NCBI GenBank assembly: GCA_035388225.1
Contig: DAOOPM010000003.1
Location: 1 to 64,000, forward strand
Length of the DNA: 64,000 nucleotides
Reading direction: 5' to 3'
Origin: SB25 sp029560875
GTDB taxonomy: Bacteria > Bacteroidota > Bacteroidia > Bacteroidales > Tenuifilaceae
The notes beneath the pieces were generated by a model, which did not search any database, was not told the origin of the DNA, and was given only the letters and a program-made list of their open reading frames with translations. The translations under genes and the position numbers were made by a program. Below are positions 34,732 to 44,310 of this stretch, piece by piece. Every line of letters begins with the position of its first letter. Position 1 is the first letter of the stretch.

Positions 34732-35748
34732 CTAGTAATTTTTGAACTGATTTAAAAATCTAACATCGTTCTCAAAGTAAAGTCTTAAATCCTTTACTTG
34801 GTATTTTAACATTGCAATACGTTCTAGACCCATACCAAAAGCAAAACCTGAGTAAACTTTACTATCGATATTGTTTAGTTCCAAAACATTTGGGTCAACC
34901 ATTCCGCAGCCTAATACTTCTAACCAACCTGTATACTTACATACAGAACAACCTATTCCACCGCAAAGCTTACAGCTAACATCCATTTCGGCCGATGGTT
35001 CTGTAAATGGAAAGAATGATGGACGAAGTCTAATCTGTGTTTCCTCTCCAAATATTTCTCTTGCAAAGTATAGTAATGTTTGCTTTAAGTCGGCAAACGA
35101 AACGTTTTTATCAATGTAAAGTCCTTCAATTTGATGAAATATACAGTGTGCACGTGCCGAGATTGCTTCGTTTCTGAAAACCCTACCAGGACAAACCACC
35201 CTAATAGGTAGTTTCTCACGCTCCATACTTCTAACCTGAACCGATGATGTATGAGTTCTAAGTAGAATATCTGGATTTTTCTCAATGAAGAATGTGTCCT
35301 GCATATCTCTTGCTGGATGTTCCTCAGGGAAATTTAGTGCTGAGAATACGTGCCAATCGTCTTCAATTTCAGGTCCTTCGTATATTGTAAATCCAAGTTT
35401 TTTGAATGTTTCGTAAAGTTCATTCTTAATTAACGATATAGGATGTCGTGTACCAAATTCTTGATTTGGTTCGTTAAGAGTTAAATCGATATTTGTTTCT
35501 CTTTTAGCATTCGATGAAAGAGATTGTTTCCAGGTATCTATTTTTTCTTGAACTTCGTTTTTTAATGTATTAATTACTTGTCCAAGATTCTTCTTCTCCT
35601 CCTTGCTTACATTCCTAAAATCCTCAAAAAGCAATGTTACTAAACCTTTTTTGCCTAAAAGGTGAATTCTAATTTTTTCAACATCATCCTGATTTACAGG
35701 ATTTAATTTTTTTAACTCTTCCTTAATACTTTCAATTCGCTGTAGCAT
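34732..35748 (-). CDS. pheS: Phenylalanine-tRNA ligase alpha subunit PheS
   Basis: The catalytic alpha subunit of the cytoplasmic alpha2-beta2 enzyme. At 338 residues it is complete. A coiled-coil N-terminus (1-90) binds tRNA. Class II motifs are FPEEHPARDMQDTFF, RVVCPGRVFRNEA (motif 2) and FAFGMGLERIAML (motif 3). A cysteine quartet CKLCGGIGCSVC is seen in many PheS. pheT is not adjacent. It begins 2 bp after the stop of the upstream cyclophilin gene, so they share a transcript. Confidence 0.97.
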   Translation of the reverse strand: MLQRIESIKEELKKLNPVNQDDVEKIRIHLLGKKGLVTLLFEDFRNVSKEEKKNLGQVINTLKNEVQEKIDTWKQSLSSNAKRETNIDLTLNEPNQEFGTRHPISLIKNELYETFKKLGFTIYEGPEIEDDWHVFSALNFPEEHPARDMQDTFFIEKNPDILLRTHTSSVQVRSMEREKLPIRVVCPGRVFRNEAISARAHCIFHQIEGLYIDKNVSFADLKQTLLYFAREIFGEETQIRLRPSFFPFTEPSAEMDVSCKLCGGIGCSVCKYTGWLEVLGCGMVDPNVLELNNIDSKVYSGFAFGMGLERIAMLKYQVKDLRLYFENDVRFLNQFKNY

Positions 35749-35750
35749 AT

Positions 35751-36551
35751 CTAGTTAATTAAGCTAATTTTCATTTTGATATCTTTAAGTGGTCTATCGT
35801 TTTCATCAGTTGCTTCCAACGATATTTTCTCCACTATCTCGTAACCCTCTATTACCTCGCCAAATATTGTATAGTTCCCATCAAGATGTGGGATTCCGCC
35901 AACAGTTGTGTATGTTTTGCGTTGTAGTTCGTTGAACTTAGCAATTGGTGTAGCTACTTTGAACGAGTCCACTTTTGTTGTAACTATTTCGCCTATCTTC
36001 TTTTTTAACTTTGCGTTGTTCAAGGTATCACCCATTTGTTTTATAAGTTCTGCGTATATTTTGCTTTCAAACTTAGATACCTTTTTACTGAATTGTTTAA
36101 TCTCCAGTGAATCTAATTGTTCGTTGGTAAATATTTTACCTACAACAATGTAGAATTGTGAACTTGATGATTTTTTCTCAGGATTAACATCATCTCCTTC
36201 GCGAGCCATTGCAATTGTTCCACGTTTGTGAATTATTGTGTCAACAAATTCAGCATCTACTAAGTAACCAGCATCAGATTCGCCGTAAAGTTTTCCGGCT
36301 TCAGTATTTTTTGTATCTGGGTCGCCACCTTGTACCACAAAATCTTTTATCACTCTGTGAAAAATAATTCCATCGAAAAACTTTTCGTTAACTAGTTTTA
36401 CAAAATTATTTGTGTGATTGGGTGTAGAATTGTATAATTTTACAACTATGTTTCCGTATTCAGTTTCTATTTTAGCGTGATGATAATTTTTGTCGTATTT
36501 AGAACAGCTTGCTAGAAAAGCAATCAAAACTATTGCGATTAATTTTTTCAT
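35751..36551 (-). CDS. Cyclophilin-type peptidylprolyl isomerase lipoprotein
   Basis: A 266-residue predicted lipoprotein; the ATG gives MKKLIAIVLIAFLASCSKYD with lipobox LASC. The cyclophilin domain begins at about 28 (ETEYGNIVVKLY) and has FFDGIIFHRVIKDFVVQGGD and SSSSQFYIVVGK. An insertion of about 75 residues (NEQLDSLEIKQFS to ELQRKTYTT) interrupts the fold before GGIPHLDGNYTIFGEV. It probably assists folding of envelope proteins in the periplasm. A TTG-started extension is possible but spoils the signal peptide. Confidence 0.92.
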   Translation of the reverse strand: MKKLIAIVLIAFLASCSKYDKNYHHAKIETEYGNIVVKLYNSTPNHTNNFVKLVNEKFFDGIIFHRVIKDFVVQGGDPDTKNTEAGKLYGESDAGYLVDAEFVDTIIHKRGTIAMAREGDDVNPEKKSSSSQFYIVVGKIFTNEQLDSLEIKQFSKKVSKFESKIYAELIKQMGDTLNNAKLKKKIGEIVTTKVDSFKVATPIAKFNELQRKTYTTVGGIPHLDGNYTIFGEVIEGYEIVEKISLEATDENDRPLKDIKMKISLIN

Positions 36552-36652
36552 AATATGTAGTTTTAACAACGCAAAAATATGAACAATTATTGAATATTGA
36601 CTAATGTCATATTTTTTTGATAGCCTTTACGTTGAATTATAATTATTGTTGA

Positions 36653-38113
36653 ATGTCGTCAGTTAAGCAACTTTTTTCGCAGTCCGTTATTTATGGGTTA
36701 AGTACTGTACTACCGAAGCTTCTCAACTTTTTATTGGTTTTTGTTCATACCTATTTTTTTAAGGATGCATCACAATATGGTGTTGTAAATGAATTGTATG
36801 CTTACCTTACTATATTACTCATTGTTTTAACTTTTGGTTTAGAGACTGGATTTTTCCGTTTTGTCTCCAAGAACTACGATAAGCAAGTTGTTTACTCTAC
36901 GTTGTTTTACTTTTTGCTGTTAACATCTACGCTTGCTTCTATATTCTTTTTTGTTTTTGCCGATAGTATTGCACTTTCTTTAGGAACTGTTTATGATGCA
37001 TCGTATGTTTACACGCTAGGTTTAATCATTTCACTCGATGCTTTTATGGCTATACCTTTTGCCAAATTGCGCAGCGAGAATAGACCCATAGTTTTTTCAA
37101 CCATAAAGATTTTTGGAGTAGCAGTTAATATTTTGCTAAATGTTTTCTTTTACGTTATTCTTTCGCCAGAGCAACACCAACAGTTATTCCCAAATGTAAA
37201 TCCCGTTTACTTTATTTTCTTCTCAAACCTTGTACAGAATGTTTTAACTGTTCTTGTTTTGTTGTTCTATGCTAAAATCCCAAGATTCAATATAGATTTT
37301 ACCCTGCTTAAATCTATTCTTAAATATTCATTTCCATTGTTGATTGCTGGTTTAGCCGGTACTGCAAACGAGTCGTTCGATAGGATTTTTCTGAAGTATA
37401 TGCTGCCCGAAGGAACAGCGCTTTATCAGATTGGTATTTATAGTGCAAACTTTAAGTTAGCCGTTCTGTTAGTTCTCTTTACTCAGATGTACAGATTTGC
37501 CGCAGAGCCTTTCTTTTTTAATAATCAAGGGAGAGCTGATTCTGTTCAAGTTTTTGGTAAGGCTATGAAGTACTTTGTAGTATTCTGCCTGATTATCTTT
37601 CTGTTCGTCACCTTCAATCTGCCAATTTTCAAGTATTATATTGGCCCTAATTATAGGTCTGGATTATACGTTGTTCCTATACTACTGATAGCTAATATAT
37701 TAAACGGAACTTTCTTCAATTTGTCCTTTTGGTATAAGTTAACCGATAAAACTGTTTATGGTATAAAGTACACTGTCATTGGTGCTTCAATTACTGTTAT
37801 ATCAAATATTATTCTCATACCTTTAATTGGTTTTTATGGTGCAGCAGTATCTAGAGTTGTAACTTATGGTTTTATGAATTTCTTAAGTTATAGAGATGGA
37901 AAAAAGTCAGGTTTAATTTGGTTTGATACAACTCACTTTAAAAAATATTCAATTTTGTTTATAACTATATTCACTATTGCAACTGTTCTATTTTTTACAA
38001 AGCCTATTTTTGCAGTTGTATTTATAAATATTGCGTTATTGTATTTTGGATATTATTTTATAAAAGCCGAGAAGATTAACATTCCTATTTTAAATAGATT
38101 TATCAAAGTTTAG
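36653..38113 (+). CDS. Polysaccharide/lipid-linked oligosaccharide flippase (MOP family)
   Basis: A 486-residue inner-membrane protein with about 14 predicted helices, of the polysaccharide biosynthesis (Wzx/RfbX-like) group in the MOP superfamily. Typical features are KQLFSQSVIYGLSTVLPKL at the N-terminus and SFDRIFLKYMLP in the second half. It likely flips a lipid-linked sugar precursor. No glycosyltransferases are adjacent; it is followed one base later by dut, in a growth-related gene run, as seen in other Bacteroidota. Confidence 0.88.
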   Translation: MSSVKQLFSQSVIYGLSTVLPKLLNFLLVFVHTYFFKDASQYGVVNELYAYLTILLIVLTFGLETGFFRFVSKNYDKQVVYSTLFYFLLLTSTLASIFFFVFADSIALSLGTVYDASYVYTLGLIISLDAFMAIPFAKLRSENRPIVFSTIKIFGVAVNILLNVFFYVILSPEQHQQLFPNVNPVYFIFFSNLVQNVLTVLVLLFYAKIPRFNIDFTLLKSILKYSFPLLIAGLAGTANESFDRIFLKYMLPEGTALYQIGIYSANFKLAVLLVLFTQMYRFAAEPFFFNNQGRADSVQVFGKAMKYFVVFCLIIFLFVTFNLPIFKYYIGPNYRSGLYVVPILLIANILNGTFFNLSFWYKLTDKTVYGIKYTVIGASITVISNIILIPLIGFYGAAVSRVVTYGFMNFLSYRDGKKSGLIWFDTTHFKKYSILFITIFTIATVLFFTKPIFAVVFINIALLYFGYYFIKAEKINIPILNRFIKV

Positions 38114-38114
38114 T

Positions 38115-38552
38115 ATGATAACTGTAAAAATTAAGAACGATTCCATTTATCCAAATCCTAGCTATTCCACTGAGCATAGTAGCGGAATGGATTTACGAGC
38201 AAATATTTCTGAGAGCATTACCCTTAAACCACTTGAACGCGCTTTAGTGAAGACTGGTTTATATTTAGAGATACCCGAAGGATACGAGGCGCAAATTCGT
38301 CCCCGAAGCGGATTAGCTCTTAAGAAAGGAATAACAGTTTTAAATACACCAGGCACAATTGATGCTGACTATAGGGGAGAGGTTGGTGTTATACTAATAA
38401 ACCTAAGTTCCGAATCTTTTGTTATTGAACCAGGCGAGCGTATTTGTCAGATGGTTTTTGCCAAGTACGAAAAGGCTATTTTCGACAATGTTGAATTTGT
38501 TTCCGATACTGCTCGTGGTTCTGGTGGATTCGGCCATACTGGTGTTAAATGA
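38115..38552 (+). CDS. dut: Deoxyuridine 5'-triphosphate nucleotidohydrolase Dut
   Basis: Hydrolyses dUTP to dUMP, keeping uracil out of DNA. A 145-residue trimeric dUTPase with all five motifs: SSGMDLRA (I), RPRSGLALK (II), NTPGTIDADYRGE (III), RICQMVF (IV) and RGSGGFGHTG (V, close to the C-terminus). It starts 1 bp after the flippase gene, and its TGA overlaps the ATG of the EnvC-like gene by 4 bp. Confidence 0.98.
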   Translation: MITVKIKNDSIYPNPSYSTEHSSGMDLRANISESITLKPLERALVKTGLYLEIPEGYEAQIRPRSGLALKKGITVLNTPGTIDADYRGEVGVILINLSSESFVIEPGERICQMVFAKYEKAIFDNVEFVSDTARGSGGFGHTGVK

Positions 38553-39748
38553 TAAATCAATACTTAAAATATTCTTTTTTAATTTTTTTGCTGATTAGTT
38601 TTTCATCAGCAAACGGTCAAACCATTGATGATTTAAATAACAGACGTAAGAACATAGAGGATAATATCTCTAAATTATCAAGTTTAATTGAGGAAACATC
38701 CAAGGAGAAAAGTTTAACTGTAAACAATCTTAAGTTAATTGAGAATCGCATCAAGCTTAAGAACGATTTAATCAAGCAAATTGAGACAGAAATAAATTTC
38801 CTAAACGATAGGATTATTTTCAGCCAGCATCAAATTGATAGCTTAGATGTTGTTATTGACGATAGGAGAGAAGAGTTAGCTTTTATTCTTAGAACCAAAT
38901 TCAGAAATAAGGATAAGGTTGAGTTAATAATGTTTGTACTTTCTTCAACTTCATTTAATCAAGCTTATACGCGCGTAAAGTTTTATAAAAGTTTAATCAG
39001 TTATCAGGAGCGTCGAATCGACGAGTTAAAACAGTTAATCTCAACTGTGCATACCAATAAGTTAAATCTTCAGAATAACTATAAACTTTTAAAGTTAAAA
39101 CAGATTGAAAAGGAAAATGAATTAACAAAGCTTGTTTCAGAATCCAAATCATTTGCTCAAAAGGTAAATGATATTAAGCGTAAAGAAAAAGATTTACGAA
39201 AGGATTTAGCCAACGAAAAGAAAAAGGCTGAAGCAATCGCTAATCAAATTAAGAAAATTATTGAGGAGGAGGCTCGACGAAAATCAAAGAACGATAACAA
39301 AACAAATGAAATCAACTTTGTTTTAAGTAAGCAGTTTAAGGATAATTTCGGAAAATTACCTGCACCTGTTAAGGATGGTATAGTTACTGCATCGTACGGA
39401 GAGTCTAATCATCCATACTTAAAGGGCGTAAAAATTAAAAATAATGGAATTGATATAACTGTATCTAAAAATTCTAACGTATATTGTATTTTTGATGGAG
39501 AAGTAAGAAAGATATTTAATGTGCCATTAAGTGGTCTTGCCGTTATTGTTCGTCACGGTAGTTATTTGAGCGTTTATTCTAACTTGGCAAACCTTGAGGT
39601 AAAAGCAGGTGATAAAATTCGTATAGGTCAAAAAATAGGAGAGGTAGCTAAGCTCGACGATAAAGTTGGGATTCTACATTTCGAAGTTTGGAATGAACGT
39701 TCAACTGAGAATCCAACCAACTGGATTCCTAGCTATAAAGGCAAGTAA
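38549..39748 (+). CDS. EnvC-like murein hydrolase activator (degenerate M23 domain)
   Basis: A 399-residue exported protein. A signal peptide (to NGQT) precedes a long coiled coil (about 26-240) and a C-terminal LytM/M23 domain (about 275-395). The metal site is degenerate: the usual H-x-x-x-D is NNGIDI, and the expected HxH becomes ILHFEVW. EnvC-type proteins with inactive M23 domains activate cell-wall amidases at division, so this is the likely role. It overlaps dut by 4 bp. Confidence 0.9.
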   Translation: MINQYLKYSFLIFLLISFSSANGQTIDDLNNRRKNIEDNISKLSSLIEETSKEKSLTVNNLKLIENRIKLKNDLIKQIETEINFLNDRIIFSQHQIDSLDVVIDDRREELAFILRTKFRNKDKVELIMFVLSSTSFNQAYTRVKFYKSLISYQERRIDELKQLISTVHTNKLNLQNNYKLLKLKQIEKENELTKLVSESKSFAQKVNDIKRKEKDLRKDLANEKKKAEAIANQIKKIIEEEARRKSKNDNKTNEINFVLSKQFKDNFGKLPAPVKDGIVTASYGESNHPYLKGVKIKNNGIDITVSKNSNVYCIFDGEVRKIFNVPLSGLAVIVRHGSYLSVYSNLANLEVKAGDKIRIGQKIGEVAKLDDKVGILHFEVWNERSTENPTNWIPSYKGK

Positions 39749-39803
39749 TTGTGTAACTTTTTTGCTCTTTTTCAGTATAAAGATTAACATAAAAAATTTT
39801 ACA

Positions 39804-40199
39804 ATGAATAAATCATTAATAATTCAGAGCAAACTTGATGAGATTAATCAAGTAGAAAAGATTATCGATGAAATTTCAGAAGTTAATTCTATACATTCCG
39901 ACTTATACGGAAAAATCCTAATTGCTACAATCGAAGGCGTTAACAACGCCATGGTTCATGGCAATAAATTAGATATTAATAAAACAGTAAAGATTGATTT
40001 TACAGTTGTAAACGGTAAGCTTACAATTGCCATTGAGGACCAAGGCCCAGGTTTTGATTTTAATGCTATTCCTGACCCAACAATGCCTGAGAATATCGAG
40101 AACATTTCGGGGCGCGGTGTATTTTTGATGCGCAAATTAACCGACGAAATTGTTTACAACGACAAAGGAACCAAAGTGGAACTAATTTTTAACATCTAA
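39804..40199 (+). CDS. RsbW-type anti-sigma factor/serine kinase ATPase domain protein
   Basis: A 131-residue GHKL ATPase. The N-box is ATIEGVNNAMVHGN, G1 box IEDQGPGFD, and G2 box GRGVFLMRKL. Such small stand-alone domains belong to the RsbW/SpoIIAB group that bind sigma factors or phosphorylate STAS antagonists. The frame is open far upstream into the EnvC gene, but the ATG after the spacer gives the family N-terminus. No STAS gene is adjacent; a SpoIIE-type phosphatase lies 12 kb away in this window. Confidence 0.88.
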   Translation: MNKSLIIQSKLDEINQVEKIIDEISEVNSIHSDLYGKILIATIEGVNNAMVHGNKLDINKTVKIDFTVVNGKLTIAIEDQGPGFDFNAIPDPTMPENIENISGRGVFLMRKLTDEIVYNDKGTKVELIFNI

Positions 40200-40200
40200 A

Positions 40201-40629
40201 ATGCCTATAAACTTTCAGTGTCAAGATATAAAGTTTGTTTTAAAGGAAAAAAGAAAGGTATCAAAGTGGATTAACGATGTAATAAAGTTGCATCAAAAGA
40301 AGTTGGGTAACGTAAGTTACATTTTTTGCTCTAACCAGTACATCCTAGAATTAAATCAACAATATTTAAATCATAGTTATTTTACCGATATTATCACTTT
40401 CGATTATTGTTACGACAATAAAGTAGAAGGTGATATTTTTATTTCTATCGATACGGTTCTAGATAATTCACACCGTTTTAAAACAAATTACAACGATGAA
40501 TTGTTAAGGGTAATAATTCATGGTGTTTTACATTTAGTGGGATTTTCCGATAAAACAGCAAAGCAACAAAAGCAAATGCGAGTTTTGGAAGATGAGGCTT
40601 TAAGTATTTTTTATAACTATGCAGATTAA
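40201..40629 (+). CDS. ybeY: Endoribonuclease YbeY (rRNA maturation)
   Basis: A 142-residue zinc-dependent RNase used in 16S rRNA 3' processing. The metal motif is HGVLHLVGFSD with H107 and H111. The third position, histidine in E. coli (HGxLHLxGYDH), is D117 here. DIITFDY and GDIFISID are conserved. It starts 1 bp after the RsbW-type gene stop and its end overlaps mnmG by 11 bp, so the run is tightly coupled. Confidence 0.95.
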   Translation: MPINFQCQDIKFVLKEKRKVSKWINDVIKLHQKKLGNVSYIFCSNQYILELNQQYLNHSYFTDIITFDYCYDNKVEGDIFISIDTVLDNSHRFKTNYNDELLRVIIHGVLHLVGFSDKTAKQQKQMRVLEDEALSIFYNYAD

Positions 40630-42487
40630 TTACGATATTATAGTTGTTGGAGGAGGGCACGCTGGGTGTGAGGCAGCAGCTGCGGCAGCAAATATGGGTT
40701 CTAAAACCCTTTTAATTTCTATGGACTTAACCAAACTCGCGCAAATGAGCTGTAACCCAGCCATTGGTGGAATTGGAAAAGGACAAATTGTTCGAGAGAT
40801 TGATGCGCTTGGTGGATACACAGGGAAGGTTACCGACCTCACAACTATTCACTTTAGAATGTTAAATCAATCTAAGGGACCAGCAATGTGGAGTCCACGT
40901 GCACAGTGCGACAGATTTTTATTTACCATTGAGTGGCGTAAATTTTTAGAATCTATTCCAAATCTTTCGTTGTGGCAAGATGATGTTATAGATGTTTTAA
41001 TCGATAAGGATTCTAATTCTGTAAATGGTGTTGTAACTAGAAATGGAATATCATTTTCTTGCAAATCTGTAATTCTCACAAACGGAACTTTTTTAAACGG
41101 ACTTATTCATATTGGGAGAACAAATGTTACAGGAGGTAGAATAGGGGAGAGCAATTCGGTTGGTCTTACTGAGCGTTTAAAAGACTTAGGAATTGAGTCA
41201 GGCAGGATGAAAACAGGAACACCCGTTCGTATCGATGGACGTACTGTTGATTATTCCAAGATGATTATTCAAGAGAGTGAATCGCTTGGAAAGTTCTCGT
41301 TCGACCCAAATGTAAAAACAGATTTACCAATTAAGCATTGCTATATAGTTCATACCGACAAAAAGGTTCATGAGGTTTTAAAAGAAGGATTTGATGATTC
41401 TCCACTTTTTTCTGGTCGCATTAAAGGAATTGGTCCAAGGTATTGCCCCAGCATTGAAGATAAAGTGAATACTTTTTCCAGCAAGGAATCGCATCAGTTA
41501 TTTTTAGAACCCGAAGGAGTGTTTACCTATGAGATGTATCTTAATGGTTTTAGCTCATCGCTACCTTGGGATGTTCAGTTTAAGGCATTGCGATTAATTC
41601 CTGGCTTTGAAAATGTAAATATTCTTCGTCCAGGGTACTCTATAGAGTATGATTATTTCCCACCTACTCAGTTAAAGCATACATTAGAATCGAAGTTGAT
41701 TAACAAATTGTTCTTTGCTGGGCAGATTAATGGTACCACAGGTTACGAGGAGGCAGCAGGGCAAGGTTTGGTTGCAGGAATTAATGCTCACCTTACTATA
41801 ACCAATCAGGAGCCATTCGTTTTAAATCGCGACCAGGCTTATATTGGCGTGATGATTGACGATTTAATTACCAAAGGCGTAGACGAGCCTTACCGTGTAT
41901 TTACGAGTCGAGCAGAATTTCGAATATTGATTCGTCAAGATAATGCTGATGAAAGATTAATGCCATTTGGGTATAAGTTAGGAATGGTTGGCAAGGATGA
42001 ATATGATAGTTTTACTCAAAAGTACGAAATCATTAATAAACTTTACCGATATATTCAGGAGACTTCAATTGAACCAGGTTTTGTTAATCAGTATTTAGAA
42101 GCAAATAATAGTTCTCCGTTAAACCAAAAGAAGAAACTTTTTGATGTTATCATTAGACCAGAGATTAGTTTAAAGGATATCCAAGAGAAACTCAATATTT
42201 TAAGTACAGATGAGCAAGAATTATTTCCTGAAATATTAGAGGCGGTTGAGATAAAAATCAAATATCAGGGTTATATTGACAAGGAAAAACTTATTGCAGA
42301 TAAAATATCGCGACTTGAGCATGTTCCAATACCATTAAATTTTAATTTCACTTCATTAGAATCACTAAGCACTGAAGCCCGTCAAAAGTTAACTAAACAT
42401 AAACCTCAATCAATAGGAGAGGCAAAACGTATACCTGGCATTTCTCCTAGCGATATTAATGTTTTACTAGTTTATTTTGGCAGGTAG
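40619..42487 (+). CDS. mnmG: tRNA uridine-5-carboxymethylaminomethyl modification enzyme MnmG (GidA)
   Basis: An FAD-dependent enzyme that, with MnmE, makes cmnm5U34 in several tRNAs. At 622 residues it is full length. The FAD-binding GGGHAGCEAA is at residues 11-20, MSCNPAIGGIGKG at about 43-55, GGRIGE and PGYSIEYDYFPP further on, and GLVAGINA near residue 385. The C-terminal helical MnmE-binding part includes ISPSDINVLLVY. mnmG is often close to the chromosome origin. Two parS-like palindromes follow within 80 bp. Confidence 0.98.
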   Translation: MQINYDIIVVGGGHAGCEAAAAAANMGSKTLLISMDLTKLAQMSCNPAIGGIGKGQIVREIDALGGYTGKVTDLTTIHFRMLNQSKGPAMWSPRAQCDRFLFTIEWRKFLESIPNLSLWQDDVIDVLIDKDSNSVNGVVTRNGISFSCKSVILTNGTFLNGLIHIGRTNVTGGRIGESNSVGLTERLKDLGIESGRMKTGTPVRIDGRTVDYSKMIIQESESLGKFSFDPNVKTDLPIKHCYIVHTDKKVHEVLKEGFDDSPLFSGRIKGIGPRYCPSIEDKVNTFSSKESHQLFLEPEGVFTYEMYLNGFSSSLPWDVQFKALRLIPGFENVNILRPGYSIEYDYFPPTQLKHTLESKLINKLFFAGQINGTTGYEEAAGQGLVAGINAHLTITNQEPFVLNRDQAYIGVMIDDLITKGVDEPYRVFTSRAEFRILIRQDNADERLMPFGYKLGMVGKDEYDSFTQKYEIINKLYRYIQETSIEPGFVNQYLEANNSSPLNQKKKLFDVIIRPEISLKDIQEKLNILSTDEQELFPEILEAVEIKIKYQGYIDKEKLIADKISRLEHVPIPLNFNFTSLESLSTEARQKLTKHKPQSIGEAKRIPGISPSDINVLLVYFGR

Positions 42488-42503
42488 CTAAATAAATACT
42501 TTA

Positions 42504-42523
42504 AATGTTCCACGTGGAACATT
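42504..42523. promoter_or_regulatory. parS-like palindrome 1 (ParB binding site)
   Basis: A 20-bp perfect palindrome with the 16-base core TGTTCCACGTGGAACA, the form of the conserved bacterial parS centromere site. It lies 17 bp after the mnmG stop. Its centre is 44 bp from that of the second copy. Confidence 0.85.
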
Positions 42524-42546
42524 GCGGTTTTTAGAATTTTTTACAT

Positions 42547-42568
42547 AAATGTTCCACGTGGAACATTT
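42547..42568. promoter_or_regulatory. parS-like palindrome 2 (ParB binding site)
   Basis: A 22-bp perfect palindrome with the same 16-base core as the first copy. A short T-rich run follows on the plus strand, so this copy could also act as a transcription terminator for mnmG, but an identical pair is better explained as parS. Confidence 0.85.
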
Positions 42569-42640
42569 TCTTTATTAGTATAGGTGATTTTGTTTATTGT
42601 ATTGTGATATAGTTTATTATTTATTCAAAACATTTCGATT

Positions 42641-44260
42641 ATGAGTACAAATTTTACTGTTGCTGGGGTTGTTTTCGACCCAATTAAAAGGGAGTCTTTT
42701 GGCGCAACTCTGAGGATTCAGGATGGAAAAATAGTTAAAATAGAAAAGGATTCGCGCATAAAGCATCCAATAATCCTACCGGGTTTTATTGATTCGCATG
42801 TTCATATCGAAAGTTCTATGCTTACCCCGTCTAATTTTGCAAAGGCAGCGGTGAAGCATGGTACCGTTGCTGTTGTGACCGACCCGCATGAGATTGCCAA
42901 TGTAGCAGGTGTAAATGGCGTGGAGTTTATGATAAACGATGCAAAGGGTTCAGATTTGAAGTTTTATTTTGGGGCACCTTCATGCGTTCCCGCTTCTCCT
43001 TTCGATGAGTGTTTTGAACCTTTCACCCCGGAGATTATTGAGGGTTTAATGAAGAGGGATGATATACATTTTCTTGCTGAAATGATGAATTTCCCCGGTG
43101 TTATATATAAATCGGAGAGCGTTATGCAGATTATTGGTAAAGCGCACTCAGTAAATAAACCTGTGGATGGCCATGTGCCAGGGTTGAGTGGCGATGCACT
43201 TAAATCCTATGTTTCTGCAGGAATTACAACTGACCATGAGTGTTTCACACTCGAGGAGGCCTTGGAGAAAATAAAACTGGGAATGAAAATTCTTATTCGA
43301 GATGGTAGTGCGGCCAAGAATTTCGGTGCTCTACATCCGCTAATTAAGGAATATAGCAAGCACTTAATGTTCTGTACCGACGATTGTCATCCCGATGAGT
43401 TGCTTCATGGTCACATTAACCTAAAGGTAAAGCAATCCTTGGCCTTGGGCTATGATATTTTTGATGTGTTGCAGGTTTCATCAGTTAACCCAGTTAATCA
43501 TTATAAGTTAAATGTAGGGTTGTTGCAAGAGGGCGATTCTGCCGATTTTTTGGTGGTTGATAATCTTCAAAACCTCAATATTCAGAGTACATTTATTAAT
43601 GGTTTAGATGTTTTAGAGACAGAAGAAAAAGTTCATAAATCGTATTCAGCATTGAATTATGTTTTTCCAACCAGTTTCAACCCTTCAAATTTGAATTTAA
43701 AGGTGGCTTCAAGCAAAGTAAAAGCAATTGAGGTTATAAATGATGAGCTGATTACTAATACGGTAGTTATAAATAACGAAGCTGAAACTTTAAGTTGCAA
43801 TCTTAAAGAAGATGTTTTGAAGATAGCTGTGTTAAGTAGATACAAGGAGAACGAACTATCTGTTGGTTTAATTAAGGGTTTTGGAATGAAGAAAGGTGCC
43901 ATTGCTGCAAGCATAGCACACGATAGTCATCATATTATTTCCGTTGGTTGCGATAATGTATCCATTGAGAAATGCTTGGACTTCATTATTAAGAATAGAG
44001 GAGGGGTTTGCTATTTTGATGGACAACAACTACACGGTCTTCCACTACCTGTTTATGGTTTAATGACTGACTCTACAGCCGAGGTTGCCGCATCTGCTTA
44101 CGAGAAAATAAACTCCAAAGTAATTTCCGATGGATGCAAACTTAAAGCACCATTTATGACGATGTCATTTATGTCGTTATCGGTAATTCCACATCTAAAA
44201 ATAACTCCAGCAGGATTGTTTGATGTGGATAAATTTAACTATACCGAACTTTTTATTTAG
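42641..44260 (+). CDS. ade: Adenine deaminase
   Basis: Converts adenine to hypoxanthine in purine salvage. A 539-residue member of the amidohydrolase family. Metal-binding GFIDSHVHIESSML is at about residues 48-61, AVVTDPHEIANVAG follows, and VDGHVPGLSG and TTDHECF carry further metal histidines. The C-terminal adenine-deaminase-specific domain contains the GGVCYFDGQQLHGLPLP block. It is separated from mnmG by the parS-like pair and precedes uvrC. Confidence 0.95.
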   Translation: MSTNFTVAGVVFDPIKRESFGATLRIQDGKIVKIEKDSRIKHPIILPGFIDSHVHIESSMLTPSNFAKAAVKHGTVAVVTDPHEIANVAGVNGVEFMINDAKGSDLKFYFGAPSCVPASPFDECFEPFTPEIIEGLMKRDDIHFLAEMMNFPGVIYKSESVMQIIGKAHSVNKPVDGHVPGLSGDALKSYVSAGITTDHECFTLEEALEKIKLGMKILIRDGSAAKNFGALHPLIKEYSKHLMFCTDDCHPDELLHGHINLKVKQSLALGYDIFDVLQVSSVNPVNHYKLNVGLLQEGDSADFLVVDNLQNLNIQSTFINGLDVLETEEKVHKSYSALNYVFPTSFNPSNLNLKVASSKVKAIEVINDELITNTVVINNEAETLSCNLKEDVLKIAVLSRYKENELSVGLIKGFGMKKGAIAASIAHDSHHIISVGCDNVSIEKCLDFIIKNRGGVCYFDGQQLHGLPLPVYGLMTDSTAEVAASAYEKINSKVISDGCKLKAPFMTMSFMSLSVIPHLKITPAGLFDVDKFNYTELFI

Positions 44261-44310
44261 TTGATTTTTAAATTTTAATTAATGTTTACCTTTACAAACG
44301 GTTGATATTT

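Noticed and set aside
38549..39748. Calling the EnvC-like protein an active M23 peptidase
   Set aside because: The metal-binding histidines of the M23 domain are missing (NNGIDI, ILHFEVW), so it is annotated as an activator rather than a hydrolase.
42504..42568. Reading the two CACGTG palindromes only as terminators of mnmG
   Set aside because: Only the second is followed by a T-rich run. Two copies of an identical 16-base core matching parS are better explained as protein-binding sites, though a terminator role for the second is not excluded.
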